Assembly: GCA_964057225.1 (NCBI GenBank)
Contig: OZ059894.1
Span: forward strand, 4,464,001-4,528,000
DNA from: Auanema rhodensis
Taxonomy: Eukaryota > Nematoda > Chromadorea > Rhabditida > Rhabditidae
Length of the DNA: 64,000 nt
Direction: 5' to 3'
Every line of letters begins with the position of its first letter. Within the stretch, counting starts at the first letter, position 1. Position numbers and translations under genes: made by a program. Below are positions 49,634 through 62,619 of this stretch, piece by piece. Under the pieces are notes generated by a model. The model did no database searches and was not told the DNA's origin. It worked only from the letters and a program-made list of their open reading frames with translations.

Positions 49634-50686
49634 CATCATTTTTCAAACGATCATAACTAATTTTTGTATTAAGCGTTTCTCAATGTAGTATAGTGCATTC
49701 GATGCGGATTTTTAAGCTGCGTCGATCTGTGTTATCAGATTTGCGCTAGCTTAAAAATGCACCGAGATATCAACTGATATAAGTTCACACTTATATCCTC
49801 GATTTTCACCCTGAAGAATTAATTTTTTCGTTGAATAACATTGTCCATCGTCTTTGCCTTGAAAAATGGAATCTAAAAACATCTACTTTCTGCTAAATTA
49901 TTTTGAAATTTTTCGAAAAAATTTTTGTCAAAATGTTTTTGGAAGCAATGTTGAGTGTACATGGAAACTCAACATACACTAATGCATCATTTTTCAAACG
50001 ATCATAACTTATTTTTGTAACAAGCGTTTCTCAATGTAGTATAGTGCATTCGATGCGGATTTTCAAGCTGCGTCGATCTGTGTTATCAGGTTTGCGCTAG
50101 CTTAAAAATGCACCGAGATATCAACTGATATAAGTTCACACTTATATCCTCGATTTTCACCCTGAAGAATTAATTTTTTCGTTGAATAACATTGTCCATC
50201 GTCTTTGCCTTGAAAAATGGAATCTAAAAACATCTACTTTCTGCTAAATTATTTTGAAATTTTTCGAAAAAATTTTTGTCAAAATGTTTTTGGAAGCAAT
50301 GTTGAGTGTACATGGAAACTCAACATACACTAATGCATCATTTTTCAAACGATCATAACTTATTTTTGTAACAAGCGTTTCTCAATGTAGTATAGTGCAT
50401 TCGATGCGGATTTTTAAGCTGCGTCGATCTGTGTTATCAGTTTTGCGCTAGCTTAAAAATGCACCGAGATATCAACTGATATAAGTTCACACTTATATCC
50501 TCGATTTTCACCCTGAAGAATTAATTTTTTCGTTGAATAACAATGTCCATCGTCTTTGCCTTGAAAAATGGAATCTAAAAACATCTACTTTCTGCTAAAT
50601 TATTTTGAAATTTTTCGAAAAAATTTTTGTCAAAATGTTTTTGGAAGCAATGTTGAGTGTACATGGAAACTCAACATACACTAATG
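49634..50686 (+). repeat. TTTCTGC monomers 143-145
   Basis: These are three B copies with CTACTTTCTGC (m257-258 region) and CCTTGAAAAATGG. Monomers 144 and 145 have ACTTATT and TAACA fronts. Monomer 144 has GATTTTCAAG with CAGGTTT, and 145 has CAGTTTT with AACAATG. The TTTCTGC form is otherwise found only in monomer 128, so this block shares ancestry with 44369-44719. Confidence 0.84.
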
Positions 50687-53600
50687 CATCATTTTTCAAA
50701 CGATCATAACTAATTTTTGTATTAAGCGTTTCTCAATGTAGTATAGTGCATTCGATGCGGATTTTTAAGCTGCGTCGATCTGTGTTATCAGATTTGCGCT
50801 AGCTTAAAAATGCACCGAGATATCAACTGATATAAGTTCACACTTATATCCTCGATTTTCACCCTGAAGAAATAATTTTTTCGTTGAATAACATTGTCCA
50901 TCGTCTTTGCCTTGAAAAAAGGAATCTAAAAACATCTACTTTTTGCTAAATTATTTTGAAATTTTTCGAAAAAATTTTTGTCAAAATGTTTTTGGAAGCA
51001 ATGTTGAGTGTACATGGAAACTCAACATACACTAATGCATCATTTTTCAAACGATCATAACTAATTTTTGTATTAAGCGTTTCTCAAAGTAGTATAGTGC
51101 ATTCGATGCGGATTTTCAAGCTGCGTCGATCTGTGTTATCAGGTTTGCGCTAGCTTAAAAATGCACCGAGATATCAACTGATATAAGTTCACACTTATAT
51201 CCTCGATTTTCACCCCGAAGAATTAATTTTTTCGTTGAATAACAATGTCCATCGTCTTTGCCTTGAAAAAAGGAATCTAAAAACATCTACTTTTTGCTAA
51301 ATTATTTCGAAATTTTTCGAAAAAATTTTTCTTAAAATGTTTTTGGAAGCAATGTTGAGTGTACATGGAAACTCAACATACACTAATGCATCATTTTTCA
51401 AACGATCATAACTAATTTTTGTATTAAGCGTTTCTCAATGTAGTATAGTGCATTCGATGCGGATTTTTAAGCTGCGTCGATCTGTGTTATCAGATTTGCG
51501 CTAGCTTAAAAATGCACCGAGATATCAACTGATATAAGTTCACACTTATATCCTCGATTTTCACCCTGAAGAATTAATTTTTTCGTTGAATAACATTGTC
51601 CATCGTCTTTGCCTTGAAAAATGGAATCTAAAAACATCTACTTTTTGCTAAATTATTTTGAAATTTTTCGAAAAAATTTTTGTCAAAATGTTTTTGGAAG
51701 CAATGTTGAGTGTACATGGAAACTCAACATACACTAATGCATCATTTTTCAAACGATCATAACTAATTTTTGTATTAAGCGTTTCTCAATGTAGTATAGT
51801 GCATTCGATGCGGATTTTTAAGCTGCGTCGATCTGTGTTATCAGATTTGCGCTAGCTTAAAAATGCACCGAGATATCAACTGATATAAGTTCACACTTAT
51901 ATCCTCGATTTTCACCCTGAAGAATTAATTTTTTCGTTGAATAACATTGTCCATCGTCTTTGCCTTGAAAAATGGAATCTAAAAACATCTACTTTTTGCT
52001 AAATTATTTTGAAATTTTTCGAAAAAATTTTTGTCAAAATGTTTTTGGAAGCAATGTTGAGTGTACATGGAAACTCAACATACACTAATGCATCATTTTT
52101 CAAACGATCATAACTAATTTTTGTATCAAGCGTTTCTTAATGTAGTATAGTGCATTCGATGCGGATTTTTAAGCTGCGTCGATCTGTGTTATCAGATTTG
52201 CGCTAGCTTAAAAATGCACCGAGATATCAACTGATATAAGTTCACACTTATATCCTCGATTTTCACCCTGAAGAATTGAATTTTTCGTTGAATAACATTG
52301 TCCATCGTCTTTGCCTTGAAAAAAGGAATCTAAAAACATCTACTTTTTGCTAAATTATTTTGAAATTTTTCGAAAAAATTTTTGTCAAAATGTTTTTGGA
52401 AGCAATGTTGAGTGTACATGGAAACTCAACATACACTAATGCATCATTTTTCAAACGATCATAACTAATTTTTGTATCAAGCGTTTCTTAATGTAGTATA
52501 GTGCATTCGATCCGGATTTTTAAGCTGCGTCGATCTGTGTTATCAGATTTGCGCTAGCTTAAAAATGCACCGAGATATCAACTGATATAAGTTCACACTT
52601 ATATCCTCGATTTTCACCCTGAAGAATTAATTTTTTCGTTGAATAACATTGTCCATCGTCTTTGCCTTGAAAAATGGAATCTAAAAACATCTACTTTTTG
52701 CTAAATTATTTTGAAATTTTTCGAAAAAATTTTTGTCAAAATGTTTTTGGAAGCAATGTTGAGTGTACATGGAAACTCAACATACACTAATGCATCATTT
52801 TTCAAACGATCATAACTAATTTTTGTATTAAGCGTTTCTCAATGTAGTATAGTGCATTCGATGCGGATTTTTAAGCTGCGTCGATCTGTGTTATCAGATT
52901 TGCGCTAGCTTAAAAATGCACCGAGATATCAACTGATATAAGTTCACACTTATATCCTCGATTTTCACCCTGAAGAAATAATTTTTTCGTTGAATAACAT
53001 TGTCCATCGTCTTTGCCTTGAAAAAAGGAATCTAAAAACATCTACTTTTTGCTAAATTATTTTGAAATTTTTCGAAAAAATTTTTGTCAAAATGTTTTTG
53101 GAAGCAATGTTGAGTGTACATGGAAACTCAACATACACTAATGCATCATTTTTCAAACGATCATAACTAATTTTTGTATTAAGCGTTTCTCAAAGTAGTA
53201 TAGTGCATTCGATGCGGATTTTCAAGCTGCGTCGATCTGTGTTATCAGGTTTGCGCTAGCTTAAAAATGCACCGAGATATCAACTGATATAAGTTCACAC
53301 TTATATCCTCGATTTTCACCCCGAAGAATTAATTTTTTCGTTGAATAACAATGTCCATCGTCTTTGCCTTGAAAAAAGGAATCTAAAAACATCTACTTTT
53401 TGCTAAATTATTTCGAAATTTTTCGAAAAAATTTTTCTTAAAATGTTTTTGGAAGCAATGTTGAGTGTACATGGAAACTCAACATACACTAATGCATCAT
53501 TTTTCAAACGATCATAACTAATTTTTGTATTAAGCGTTTCTCAATGTAGTATAGTGCATTCGATGCGGATTTTTAAGCTGCGTCGATCTGTGTTATCAGA

Positions 53601-56600
53601 TTTGCGCTAGCTTAAAAATGCACCGAGATATCAACTGATATAAGTTCACACTTATATCCTCGATTTTCACCCTGAAGAATTAATTTTTTCGTTGAATAAC
53701 ATTGTCCATCGTCTTTGCCTTGAAAAATGGAATCTAAAAACATCTACTTTTTGCTAAATTATTTTGAAATTTTTCGAAAAAATTTTTGTCAAAATGTTTT
53801 TGGAAGCAATGTTGAGTGTACATGGAAACTCAACATACACTAATGCATCATTTTTCAAACGATCATAACTAATTTTTGTATTAAGCGTTTCTCAATGTAG
53901 TATAGTGCATTCGATGCGGATTTTTAAGCTGCGTCGATCTGTGTTATCAGATTTGCGCTAGCTTAAAAATGCACCGAGATATCAACTGATATAAGTTCAC
54001 ACTTATATCCTCGATTTTCACCCTGAAGAATTAATTTTTTCGTTGAATAACATTGTCCATCGTCTTTGCCTTGAAAAATGGAATCTAAAAACATCTACTT
54101 TTTGCTAAATTATTTTGAAATTTTTCGAAAAAATTTTTGTCAAAATGTTTTTGGAAGCAATGTTGAGTGTACATGGAAACTCAACATACACTAATGCATC
54201 ATTTTTCAAACGATCATAACTTATTTTTGTAACAAGCGTTTCTCAATGTAGTATAGTGCATTCGATGCGGATTTTTAAGCTGCGTCGATCTGTGTTATCA
54301 GATTTGCGCTAGCTTAAAAATGCACCGAGATATCAACTGATATAAGTTCACACTTATATCCTCGATTTTCACCCTGAAGAATTGAATTTTTCGTTGAATA
54401 ACATTGTCCATCGTCTTTGCCTTGAAAAAAGGAATCTAAAAACATCTACTTTTTGCTAAATTATTTTGAAATTTTTCGAAAAAATTTTTGTCAAAATGTT
54501 TTTGGAAGCAATGTTGAGTGTACATGGAAACTCAACATACACTAATGCATCATTTTTCAAACGATCATAACTAATTTTTGTATCAAGCGTTTCTTAATGT
54601 AGTATAGTGCATTCGATCCGGATTTTTAAGCTGCGTCGATCTGTGTTATCAGATTTGCGCTAGCTTAAAAATGCACCGAGATATCAACTGATATAAGTTC
54701 ACACTTATATCCTCGATTTTCACCCTGAAGAATTAATTTTTTCGTTGAATAACATTGTCCATCGTCTTTGCCTTGAAAAATGGAATCTAAAAACATCTAC
54801 TTTTTGCTAAATTATTTTGAAATTTTTCGAAAAAATTTTTGTCAAAATGTTTTTGGAAGCAATGTTGAGTGTACATGGAAACTCAACATACACTAATGCA
54901 TCATTTTTCAAACGATCATAACTTATTTTTGTAACAAGCGTTTCTCAATGTAGTATAGTGCATTCGATGCGGATTTTTAAGCTGCGTCGATCTGTGTTAT
55001 CAGATTTGCGCTAGCTTAAAAATGCACCGAGATATCAACTGATATAAGTTCACACTTATATCCTCGATTTTCACCCTGAAGAATTGAATTTTTCGTTGAA
55101 TAACATTGTCCATCGTCTTTGCCTTGAAAAAAGGAATCTAAAAACATCTACTTTTTGCTAAATTATTTTGAAATTTTTCGAAAAAATTTTTGTCAAAATG
55201 TTTTTGGAAGCAATGTTGAGTGTACATGGAAACTCAACATACACTAATGCATCATTTTTCAAACGATCATAACTAATTTTTGTATCAAGCGTTTCTTAAT
55301 GTAGTATAGTGCATTCGATCCGGATTTTTAAGCTGCGTCGATCTGTGTTATCAGATTTGCGCTAGCTTAAAAATGCACCGAGATATCAACTGATATAAGT
55401 TCACACTTATATCCTCGATTTTCACCCTGAAGAATTAATTTTTTCGTTGAATAACATTGTCCATCGTCTTTGCCTTGAAAAATGGAATCTAAAAACATCT
55501 ACTTTTTGCTAAATTATTTTGAAATTTTTCGAAAAAATTTTTGTCAAAATGTTTTTGGAAGCAATGTTGAGTGTACATGGAAACTCAACATACACTAATG
55601 CATCATTTTTCAAACGATCATAACTAATTTTTGTATTAAGCGTTTCTCAATGTAGTATAGTGCATTCGATGCGGATTTTTAAGCTGCGTCGATCTGTGTT
55701 ATCAGATTTGCGCTAGCTTAAAAATGCACCGAGATATCAACTGATATAAGTTCACACTTATATCCTCGATTTTCACCCTGAAGAAATAATTTTTTCGTTG
55801 AATAACATTGTCCATCGTCTTTGCCTTGAAAAAAGGAATCTAAAAACATCTACTTTTTGCTAAATTATTTTGAAATTTTTCGAAAAAATTTTTGTCAAAA
55901 TGTTTTTGGAAGCAATGTTGAGTGTACATGGAAACTCAACATACACTAATGCATCATTTTTCAAACGATCATAACTAATTTTTGTATTAAGCGTTTCTCA
56001 AAGTAGTATAGTGCATTCGATGCGGATTTTCAAGCTGCGTCGATCTGTGTTATCAGGTTTGCGCTAGCTTAAAAATGCACCGAGATATCAACTGATATAA
56101 GTTCACACTTATATCCTCGATTTTCACCCCGAAGAATTAATTTTTTCGTTGAATAACAATGTCCATCGTCTTTGCCTTGAAAAAAGGAATCTAAAAACAT
56201 CTACTTTTTGCTAAATTATTTCGAAATTTTTCGAAAAAATTTTTCTTAAAATGTTTTTGGAAGCAATGTTGAGTGTACATGGAAACTCAACATACACTAA
56301 TGCATCATTTTTCAAACGATCATAACTAATTTTTGTATTAAGCGTTTCTCAATGTAGTATAGTGCATTCGATGCGGATTTTTAAGCTGCGTCGATCTGTG
56401 TTATCAGATTTGCGCTAGCTTAAAAATGCACCGAGATATCAACTGATATAAGTTCACACTTATATCCTCGATTTTCACCCTGAAGAATTAATTTTTTCGT
56501 TGAATAACATTGTCCATCGTCTTTGCCTTGAAAAATGGAATCTAAAAACATCTACTTTTTGCTAAATTATTTTGAAATTTTTCGAAAAAATTTTTGTCAA

Positions 56601-57706
56601 AATGTTTTTGGAAGCAATGTTGAGTGTACATGGAAACTCAACATACACTAATGCATCATTTTTCAAACGATCATAACTAATTTTTGTATTAAGCGTTTCT
56701 CAATGTAGTATAGTGCATTCGATGCGGATTTTTAAGCTGCGTCGATCTGTGTTATCAGATTTGCGCTAGCTTAAAAATGCACCGAGATATCAACTGATAT
56801 AAGTTCACACTTATATCCTCGATTTTCACCCTGAAGAATTAATTTTTTCGTTGAATAACATTGTCCATCGTCTTTGCCTTGAAAAATGGAATCTAAAAAC
56901 ATCTACTTTTTGCTAAATTATTTTGAAATTTTTCGAAAAAATTTTTGTCAAAATGTTTTTGGAAGCAATGTTGAGTGTACATGGAAACTCAACATACACT
57001 AATGCATCATTTTTCAAACGATCATAACTTATTTTTGTAACAAGCGTTTCTCAATGTAGTATAGTGCATTCGATGCGGATTTTTAAGCTGCGTCGATCTG
57101 TGTTATCAGATTTGCGCTAGCTTAAAAATGCACCGAGATATCAACTGATATAAGTTCACACTTATATCCTCGATTTTCACCCTGAAGAATTGAATTTTTC
57201 GTTGAATAACATTGTCCATCGTCTTTGCCTTGAAAAAAGGAATCTAAAAACATCTACTTTTTGCTAAATTATTTTGAAATTTTTCGAAAAAATTTTTGTC
57301 AAAATGTTTTTGGAAGCAATGTTGAGTGTACATGGAAACTCAACATACACTAATGCATCATTTTTCAAACGATCATAACTAATTTTTGTATCAAGCGTTT
57401 CTTAATGTAGTATAGTGCATTCGATCCGGATTTTTAAGCTGCGTCGATCTGTGTTATCAGATTTGCGCTAGCTTAAAAATGCACCGAGATATCAACTGAT
57501 ATAAGTTCACACTTATATCCTCGATTTTCACCCTGAAGAATTAATTTTTTCGTTGAATAACATTGTCCATCGTCTTTGCCTTGAAAAATGGAATCTAAAA
57601 ACATCTACTTTTTGCTAAATTATTTTGAAATTTTTCGAAAAAATTTTTGTCAAAATGTTTTTGGAAGCAATGTTGAGTGTACATGGAAACTCAACATACA
57701 CTAATG
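50687..57706 (+). repeat. 2106-bp hexamer higher-order repeat, three copies
   Basis: Copies start at 50687, 52793 and 55601. Each runs: AAGAAATAA monomer; CTCAAAGTAG, GATTTTCAAG, CAGGTTT, CCCCGAAG, AACAATG monomer ending in TTTTTCTTAAAATG; two plain B monomers; an AAGAATTGAATTT monomer; a TTTCTTAATG, GATCCGG monomer. CTTAAAATG marks lie at 51331, 53437 and 56245. Copies 1 and 3 are 2106 bp. Copy 2 is 2808 bp because its last two monomers are doubled. This is the clearest higher-order repeat in the window. Confidence 0.95.
54197..55600 (+). repeat. 702-bp dimer expansion inside hexamer copy 2
   Basis: Monomers 156-157 and 158-159 both run ACTTATT, TAACA with AAGAATTGAATTT, then TTTCTTAATG with GATCCGG. 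The ATTGAATTT marks lie at 54381 and 55083, 702 bp apart. The flanking hexamers have the pair only once, so this is a local duplication within one hexamer copy. In hexamer copy 1 the equivalent of monomer 156 (monomer 150 at 52091) has a TTTCTTAATG front instead of ACTTATT, TAACA. Confidence 0.93.
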
Positions 57707-58057
57707 CATCATTTTTCAAACGATCATAACTAATTTTTGTATTAAGCGTTTCTCAATGTAGTATAGTGCATTCGATGCGGATTTTTAAGCTGCGTCGATC
57801 TGTGTTATCAGATTTGCGCTAGCTTAAAAATGCACCGAGATATCAACTGATATAAGTTCACACTTATATCCTCGATTTTCACCCTGAAGAAATAATTTTT
57901 TCGTTGAATAACATTGTCCATCGTCTTTGCCTTGAAAAAAGGAATCTAAAAACATCTACTTTTTGCTAAATTATTTTGAAATTTTTCGAAAAAATTTTTG
58001 TTAAAATGTTTTTGGAAGCAATGTTGAGTGTACATGGAAACTCAACATACACTAATG
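57707..58057 (+). repeat. Monomer 166, end of hexamer series
   Basis: It begins like the first monomer of a fourth hexamer (AAGAAATAA) but has TTTTTGTTAAAATG near its end and is followed by a TTTCTTAATG, CACACATATATACC monomer rather than the CTCAAAGTAG type. The hexamer register is lost inside this copy. Confidence 0.86.
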
Positions 58058-61000
58058 CATCATTTTTCAAACGATCATAACTAATTTTTGTATCAAGCGT
58101 TTCTTAATGTAGTATAGTGCATTCGATGCGGATTTTTAAGCTGCGTCGATCTGTGTTATCAGATTTGCGCTAGCTTAAAAATGCACCGAGATATCAACTG
58201 ATATAAGTTCACACATATATACCCGATTTTCACCCTGAAGAATTAATTTTTTCGTTGAATAACATTGTCCATCGTCTTTGCCTTGAAAAAAGGAATCTAA
58301 AAACATCTACTTTTTGCTAAATTATTTTGAAATTTTTCGAAAAAATTTTTGTCAAAATGTTTTTGGAAGCAATGTTGAGTGTACATGGAAACTCAACATA
58401 CACTAATGCATCATTTTTCAAACGATCATAACTAATTTTTGTATTAAGCGTTTCTCAATGTAGTATAAAGCATTCGATGCGGATTTTTAAGCTGCGTCGA
58501 TCTGTGTTATCAGATTTGCGCTAGCTTAAAAATGCACCGAGATATCAACTGATATAAGTTCACACTTATATCCTCGATTTTCACCCTGAAGAATTAATTT
58601 TTTCGTTGAATAACATTGTCCATCGTCTTTGCCTTGAAAAATGGAATCTAACAACATCTACTTTTTGCTAAATTATTTTGAAATTTTTCGAAAAAATTTT
58701 TGTCAAAATGTTTTTGGAAGCAATGTTGAGTGTACATGGAAACTCAACATACACTAATGCATCATTTTTCAAACGATCATAACTAATTTTTGTATTAAGC
58801 GTTTCTCAATGTAGTATAGTGCATTCGATGCGGATTTTTAAGCTGCGTCGATCTGTGTTATTAGATTTGCGCTAGCTTAAAAATGCACCGAGATATCAAC
58901 TGATATAAGTTCACACTTATATCCTCGATTTTCACCCTGAAGAATTAATTTTTTCGTTGAATAACATTGTCCATCGTCTTTGCCTTGAAAAATGGAATCT
59001 AAAAACATCTACTTTTTGCTAAATTATTTTGAAATTTTTCGAAAAAATTTTTGTTAAAATGTTTTTGGAAGCAATGTTGAGTGTACATGGAAACTCAACA
59101 TACACTAATGCATCATTTTTCAAACGATCATAACTAATTTTTGTATCAAGCGTTTCTTAATGTAGTATAGTGCATTCGATGCGGATTTTTAAGCTGCGTC
59201 GATCTGTGTTATCAGATTTGCGCTAGCTTAAAAATGCACCGAGATATCAACTGATATAAGTTCACACATATATACCCGATTTTCACCCTAAAGAATTAAT
59301 TTTTTCGTTGAATAACATTGTCCATCGTCTTTGCCTTGAAAAAAGGAATCTAAAAACATCTACTTTTTGCTAAATTATTTTGAAATTTTTCGAAAAAATT
59401 TTTGTCAAAATGTTTTTGGAAGCAATGTTGAGTGTACATGGAAACTCAACATACACTAATGCATCATTTTTCAAACGATCATAACTAATTTTTGTATTAA
59501 GCGTTTCTCAATGTAGTATAAAGCATTCGATGCGGATTTTTAAGCTGCGTCGATCTGTGTTATCAGATTTGCGCTAGCTTAAAAATGCACCGAGATATCA
59601 ACTGATATAAGTTCACACTTATATCCTCGATTTTCACCCTGAAGAATTAATTTTTTCGTTGAATAACATTGTCCATCGTCTTTGCCTTGAAAAATGGAAT
59701 CTAAAAACATCTACTTTTTGCTAAATTATTTTGAAATTTTTCGAAAAAATTTTTGTCAAAATGTTTTTGGAAGCAATGTTGAGTGTACATGGAAACTCAA
59801 CATACACTAATGCATCATTTTTCAAACGATCATAACTAATTTTTGTATCAAGCGTTTCTTAATGTAGTATAGTGCATTCGATTCGGATTTTTAAGCTGCG
59901 TCGATCTGTGTTATCAGATTTGCGCTAGCTTAAAAATGCACCGAGATATCAACTGATATAAGTTCACACTTATATCCTCGATTTTCACCCTGAAGAATTA
60001 ATTTTTTCGTTGAATAACATTGTCCATCGTCTTTGCCTTGAAAAATGGAATCTAAAAACATCTACTTTTTGCTAAATTATTTTGAAATTTTTCGAAAAAA
60101 TTTTTGTTAAAATGTTTTTGGAAGCAATGTTGAGTGTACATGGAAACTCAACATACACTAATGCATCATTTTTCAAACGATCATAACTAATTTTTGTATT
60201 AAGCGTTTCTCAATGTAGTATAGTGCATTCGATGCGGATTTTTAAGCTGCGTCGATCTGTGTTATCAGATTTGCGCTAGCTTAAAAATGCACCGAGATAT
60301 CAACTGATATAAGTTCACACATATATACCCGATTTTCACCCTAAAGAATTGATTTTTTCGTTGAATAACATTGTCCATCGTCTTTGCCTTGAAAAAAGGA
60401 ATCTAAAAACATCTACTTTTTGCTAAATTATTTTGAAATTTTTCGAAAAAATTTTTGTCAAAATGTTTTTGGAAGCAATGTTGAGTGTACATGGAAACTC
60501 AACATACACTAATGCATCATTTTTCAAACGATCATAACTAATTTTTGTATCAAGCGTTTCTTAATGTAGTATAGTGCATTCGATTCGGATTTTTAAGCTG
60601 CGTCGATCTGTGTTATCAGATTTGCGCTAGCTTAAAAATGCACCGAGATATCAACTGATATAAGTTCACACTTATATCCTCGATTTTCACCCTGAAGAAT
60701 TAATTTTTTCGTTGAATAACATTGTCCATCGTCTTCGCCTTGAAAAATGGAATCTAAAAACATCTACTTTTTGCTGAATTATTTTGAAATTTTTCGAAAA
60801 AATTTTTGTCAAAATGTTTTTGGAAGCAATGTTGAGTGTACATGGAAACTCAACATACACTAATGCATCATTTTTCAAACGATCATAACTAATTTTTGTA
60901 TTAAGCGTTTCTCAATGTAGTATAAAGCATTCGATGCGGATTTTTAAGCTGCGTCGATCTGTGTTATCAGATTTGCGCTAGCTTAAAAATGCACCGAGAT

Positions 61001-61216
61001 ATCAACTGATATAAGTTCACACTTATATCCTCGATTTTCACCCTGAAGAATTAATTTTTTCGCTGAATAACATTGTCCATCGTCTTTGCCTTAAAAAATG
61101 GAATCTAAAAACATCTACTTTTTGCTAAATTATTTTGAAATTTTTCGAAAAAATTTTTGTCAAAATGTTTTTGGAAGCAATGTTGAGTGTACATGGAAAC
61201 TCAACATACACTAATG
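58058..61216 (+). repeat. 1053-bp trimer higher-order repeat, right block
   Basis: Monomers 167, 170 and 173 start at 58058, 59111 and 60164, 1053 bp apart. They carry CACACATATATACCCG in place of CACACTTATATCCTCG at the same length. In between lie TATAAAGCATTCG monomers (168, 171 and 175) and TTTCTTAATG or GATTCGG copies (172 and 174). The units are not fully aligned: GATTCGG moves from monomer 172 to 174, and GTTAAAATG appears in monomers 169 and 172. Monomers 170 and 173 also share CACCCTAAAGAATT. Confidence 0.9.
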
Positions 61217-62619
61217 CATCATTTTTCAAACGATCATAACTAATTTTTGTATTGAGCGTTTCTCAATGTAGTATAAAGCATTCGATGCGGATTTTTAAGC
61301 TGCGTCGATCTGTGTTATCAGATTTGCGCTAGCTTAAAAATGCACCGAGATATCAACTGATATAAGTTCACACTTATATCCTCGATTTTCACCCTGAAGA
61401 ATTAATTTTTTTGTTGAATAACATCGTCCATCGTCTTTGCCTTGAAAAAAGGAATCTAAAAACATCTACTTTTTGCTAAATTATTTTGAAATTTTTCGAA
61501 AAAATTTTTGTCAAAATGTTTTTGGAAGCAATGTTGAGTGTACATGGAAACTCAACATACACTAATGCATCATTTTTCAAACGATCATAACTAATTTTTG
61601 TATTAAGCGTTCTTCCATGTAGTATAGTGCATTCGATGCGGATTTTTTAGCTGCGTCGATCTGTGTTATCAGATTTGCGCTAGCTTAAAAATGTACCGAG
61701 ATATCAACTGATATAAGTTCACACTTATATCTTCGATTTTCACCCTGAAGAATTAATTTTTTCGTTGAATAACATTGTCCATCGTCTTTGCCTTGAAAAA
61801 AGGAATCTAAAAACATCTACTTTTCGCTAAATTATTTTAAAATTTTTGAAAAAATTTTTGTCAAAATGTTTTTGGAAGCAATGTTGAGTGTACATGGAAA
61901 CTCAACATACACTAATGCATCATTTTTCAAACGATCATAACTAATTTTTGTATTAAGCGTTTCTCAATGTAGTATAGTGCATTCGATGCGGATTTTTAAG
62001 CTGCGTCGATCTGTGTTATCAGATTTGCGCTAGCTTAAAAATGCACCGAGATATCAACTGATATAAGTTCACACTTATATCCTCGATTTTCACCCTGAAG
62101 AAATAATTTTTTCGTTGAATAACATTGTCCATCGTCTTTGCCTTGAAAAAAGGAATCTAAAAACATCTACTTTTTGCTAAATTATTTTGAAATTTTTCGA
62201 AAAAATTTTTGTCAAAATGTTTTTGGAAGCAATGTTGAGTGTACATGGAAACTCAACATACACTAATGCATCATTTTTCAAACGATCATAACTAATTTTT
62301 GTATTAAGCGTTTCTCAATGTAGTTCAGTGCATTCGATGCGGATTTTTTAGCTGCGTCGATCTGTGTTATCAGATTTGCGCTAGCTTAAAAATGTACCGA
62401 GATATCAACTGATATAAGTTCACACTTATATCCTCGATTTTCACCCTGAAGAAATAATTTTTTCGTTGAATAACATTGTCCATCGTCTTTGCCTTGAAAA
62501 AAGGAATCTAAAAACATCTACTTTTTGCTAAATTATTTTGAAATTTTTCGAAAAAATTTTTGTCAAAATGTTTTTGGAAGCAATGTTGAGTGTACATGGA
62601 AACTCAACATACACTAATG
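61217..62619 (+). repeat. Monomers 176-179, chimeric return to earlier B types
   Basis: Monomer 176 joins a TATTGAG, TATAAAGC front to a TTTTTTTGTTG, CATCGTCC back. Monomer 177 (61568-61917) is 350 bp. It joins GCGTTCTTCCATG to GGATTTTTTAGCTG and ATGTACC, and has TTTTAAAATTTTTGAAAAAA, which lacks the C of the m276-287 palindrome. Monomer 179 has the private TAGTTCAGTG and pairs GGATTTTTTAGCTG with AAGAAATAA, normally found in different monomers. Confidence 0.87.

Noticed and set aside
60687-60878. Open reading frame of 63 codons on the minus strand
   Set aside because: It starts at TTG, not ATG, and lies wholly within satellite monomers 174-175. It is open mainly because of an A to G change near 60775 (TGCTGAATT) that turns a TAG into CAG on the minus strand. 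Most other copies are closed there, and monomers 121 and 136, which share that change, have a TAA from TTTATCG. No conserved frame, domain or context.
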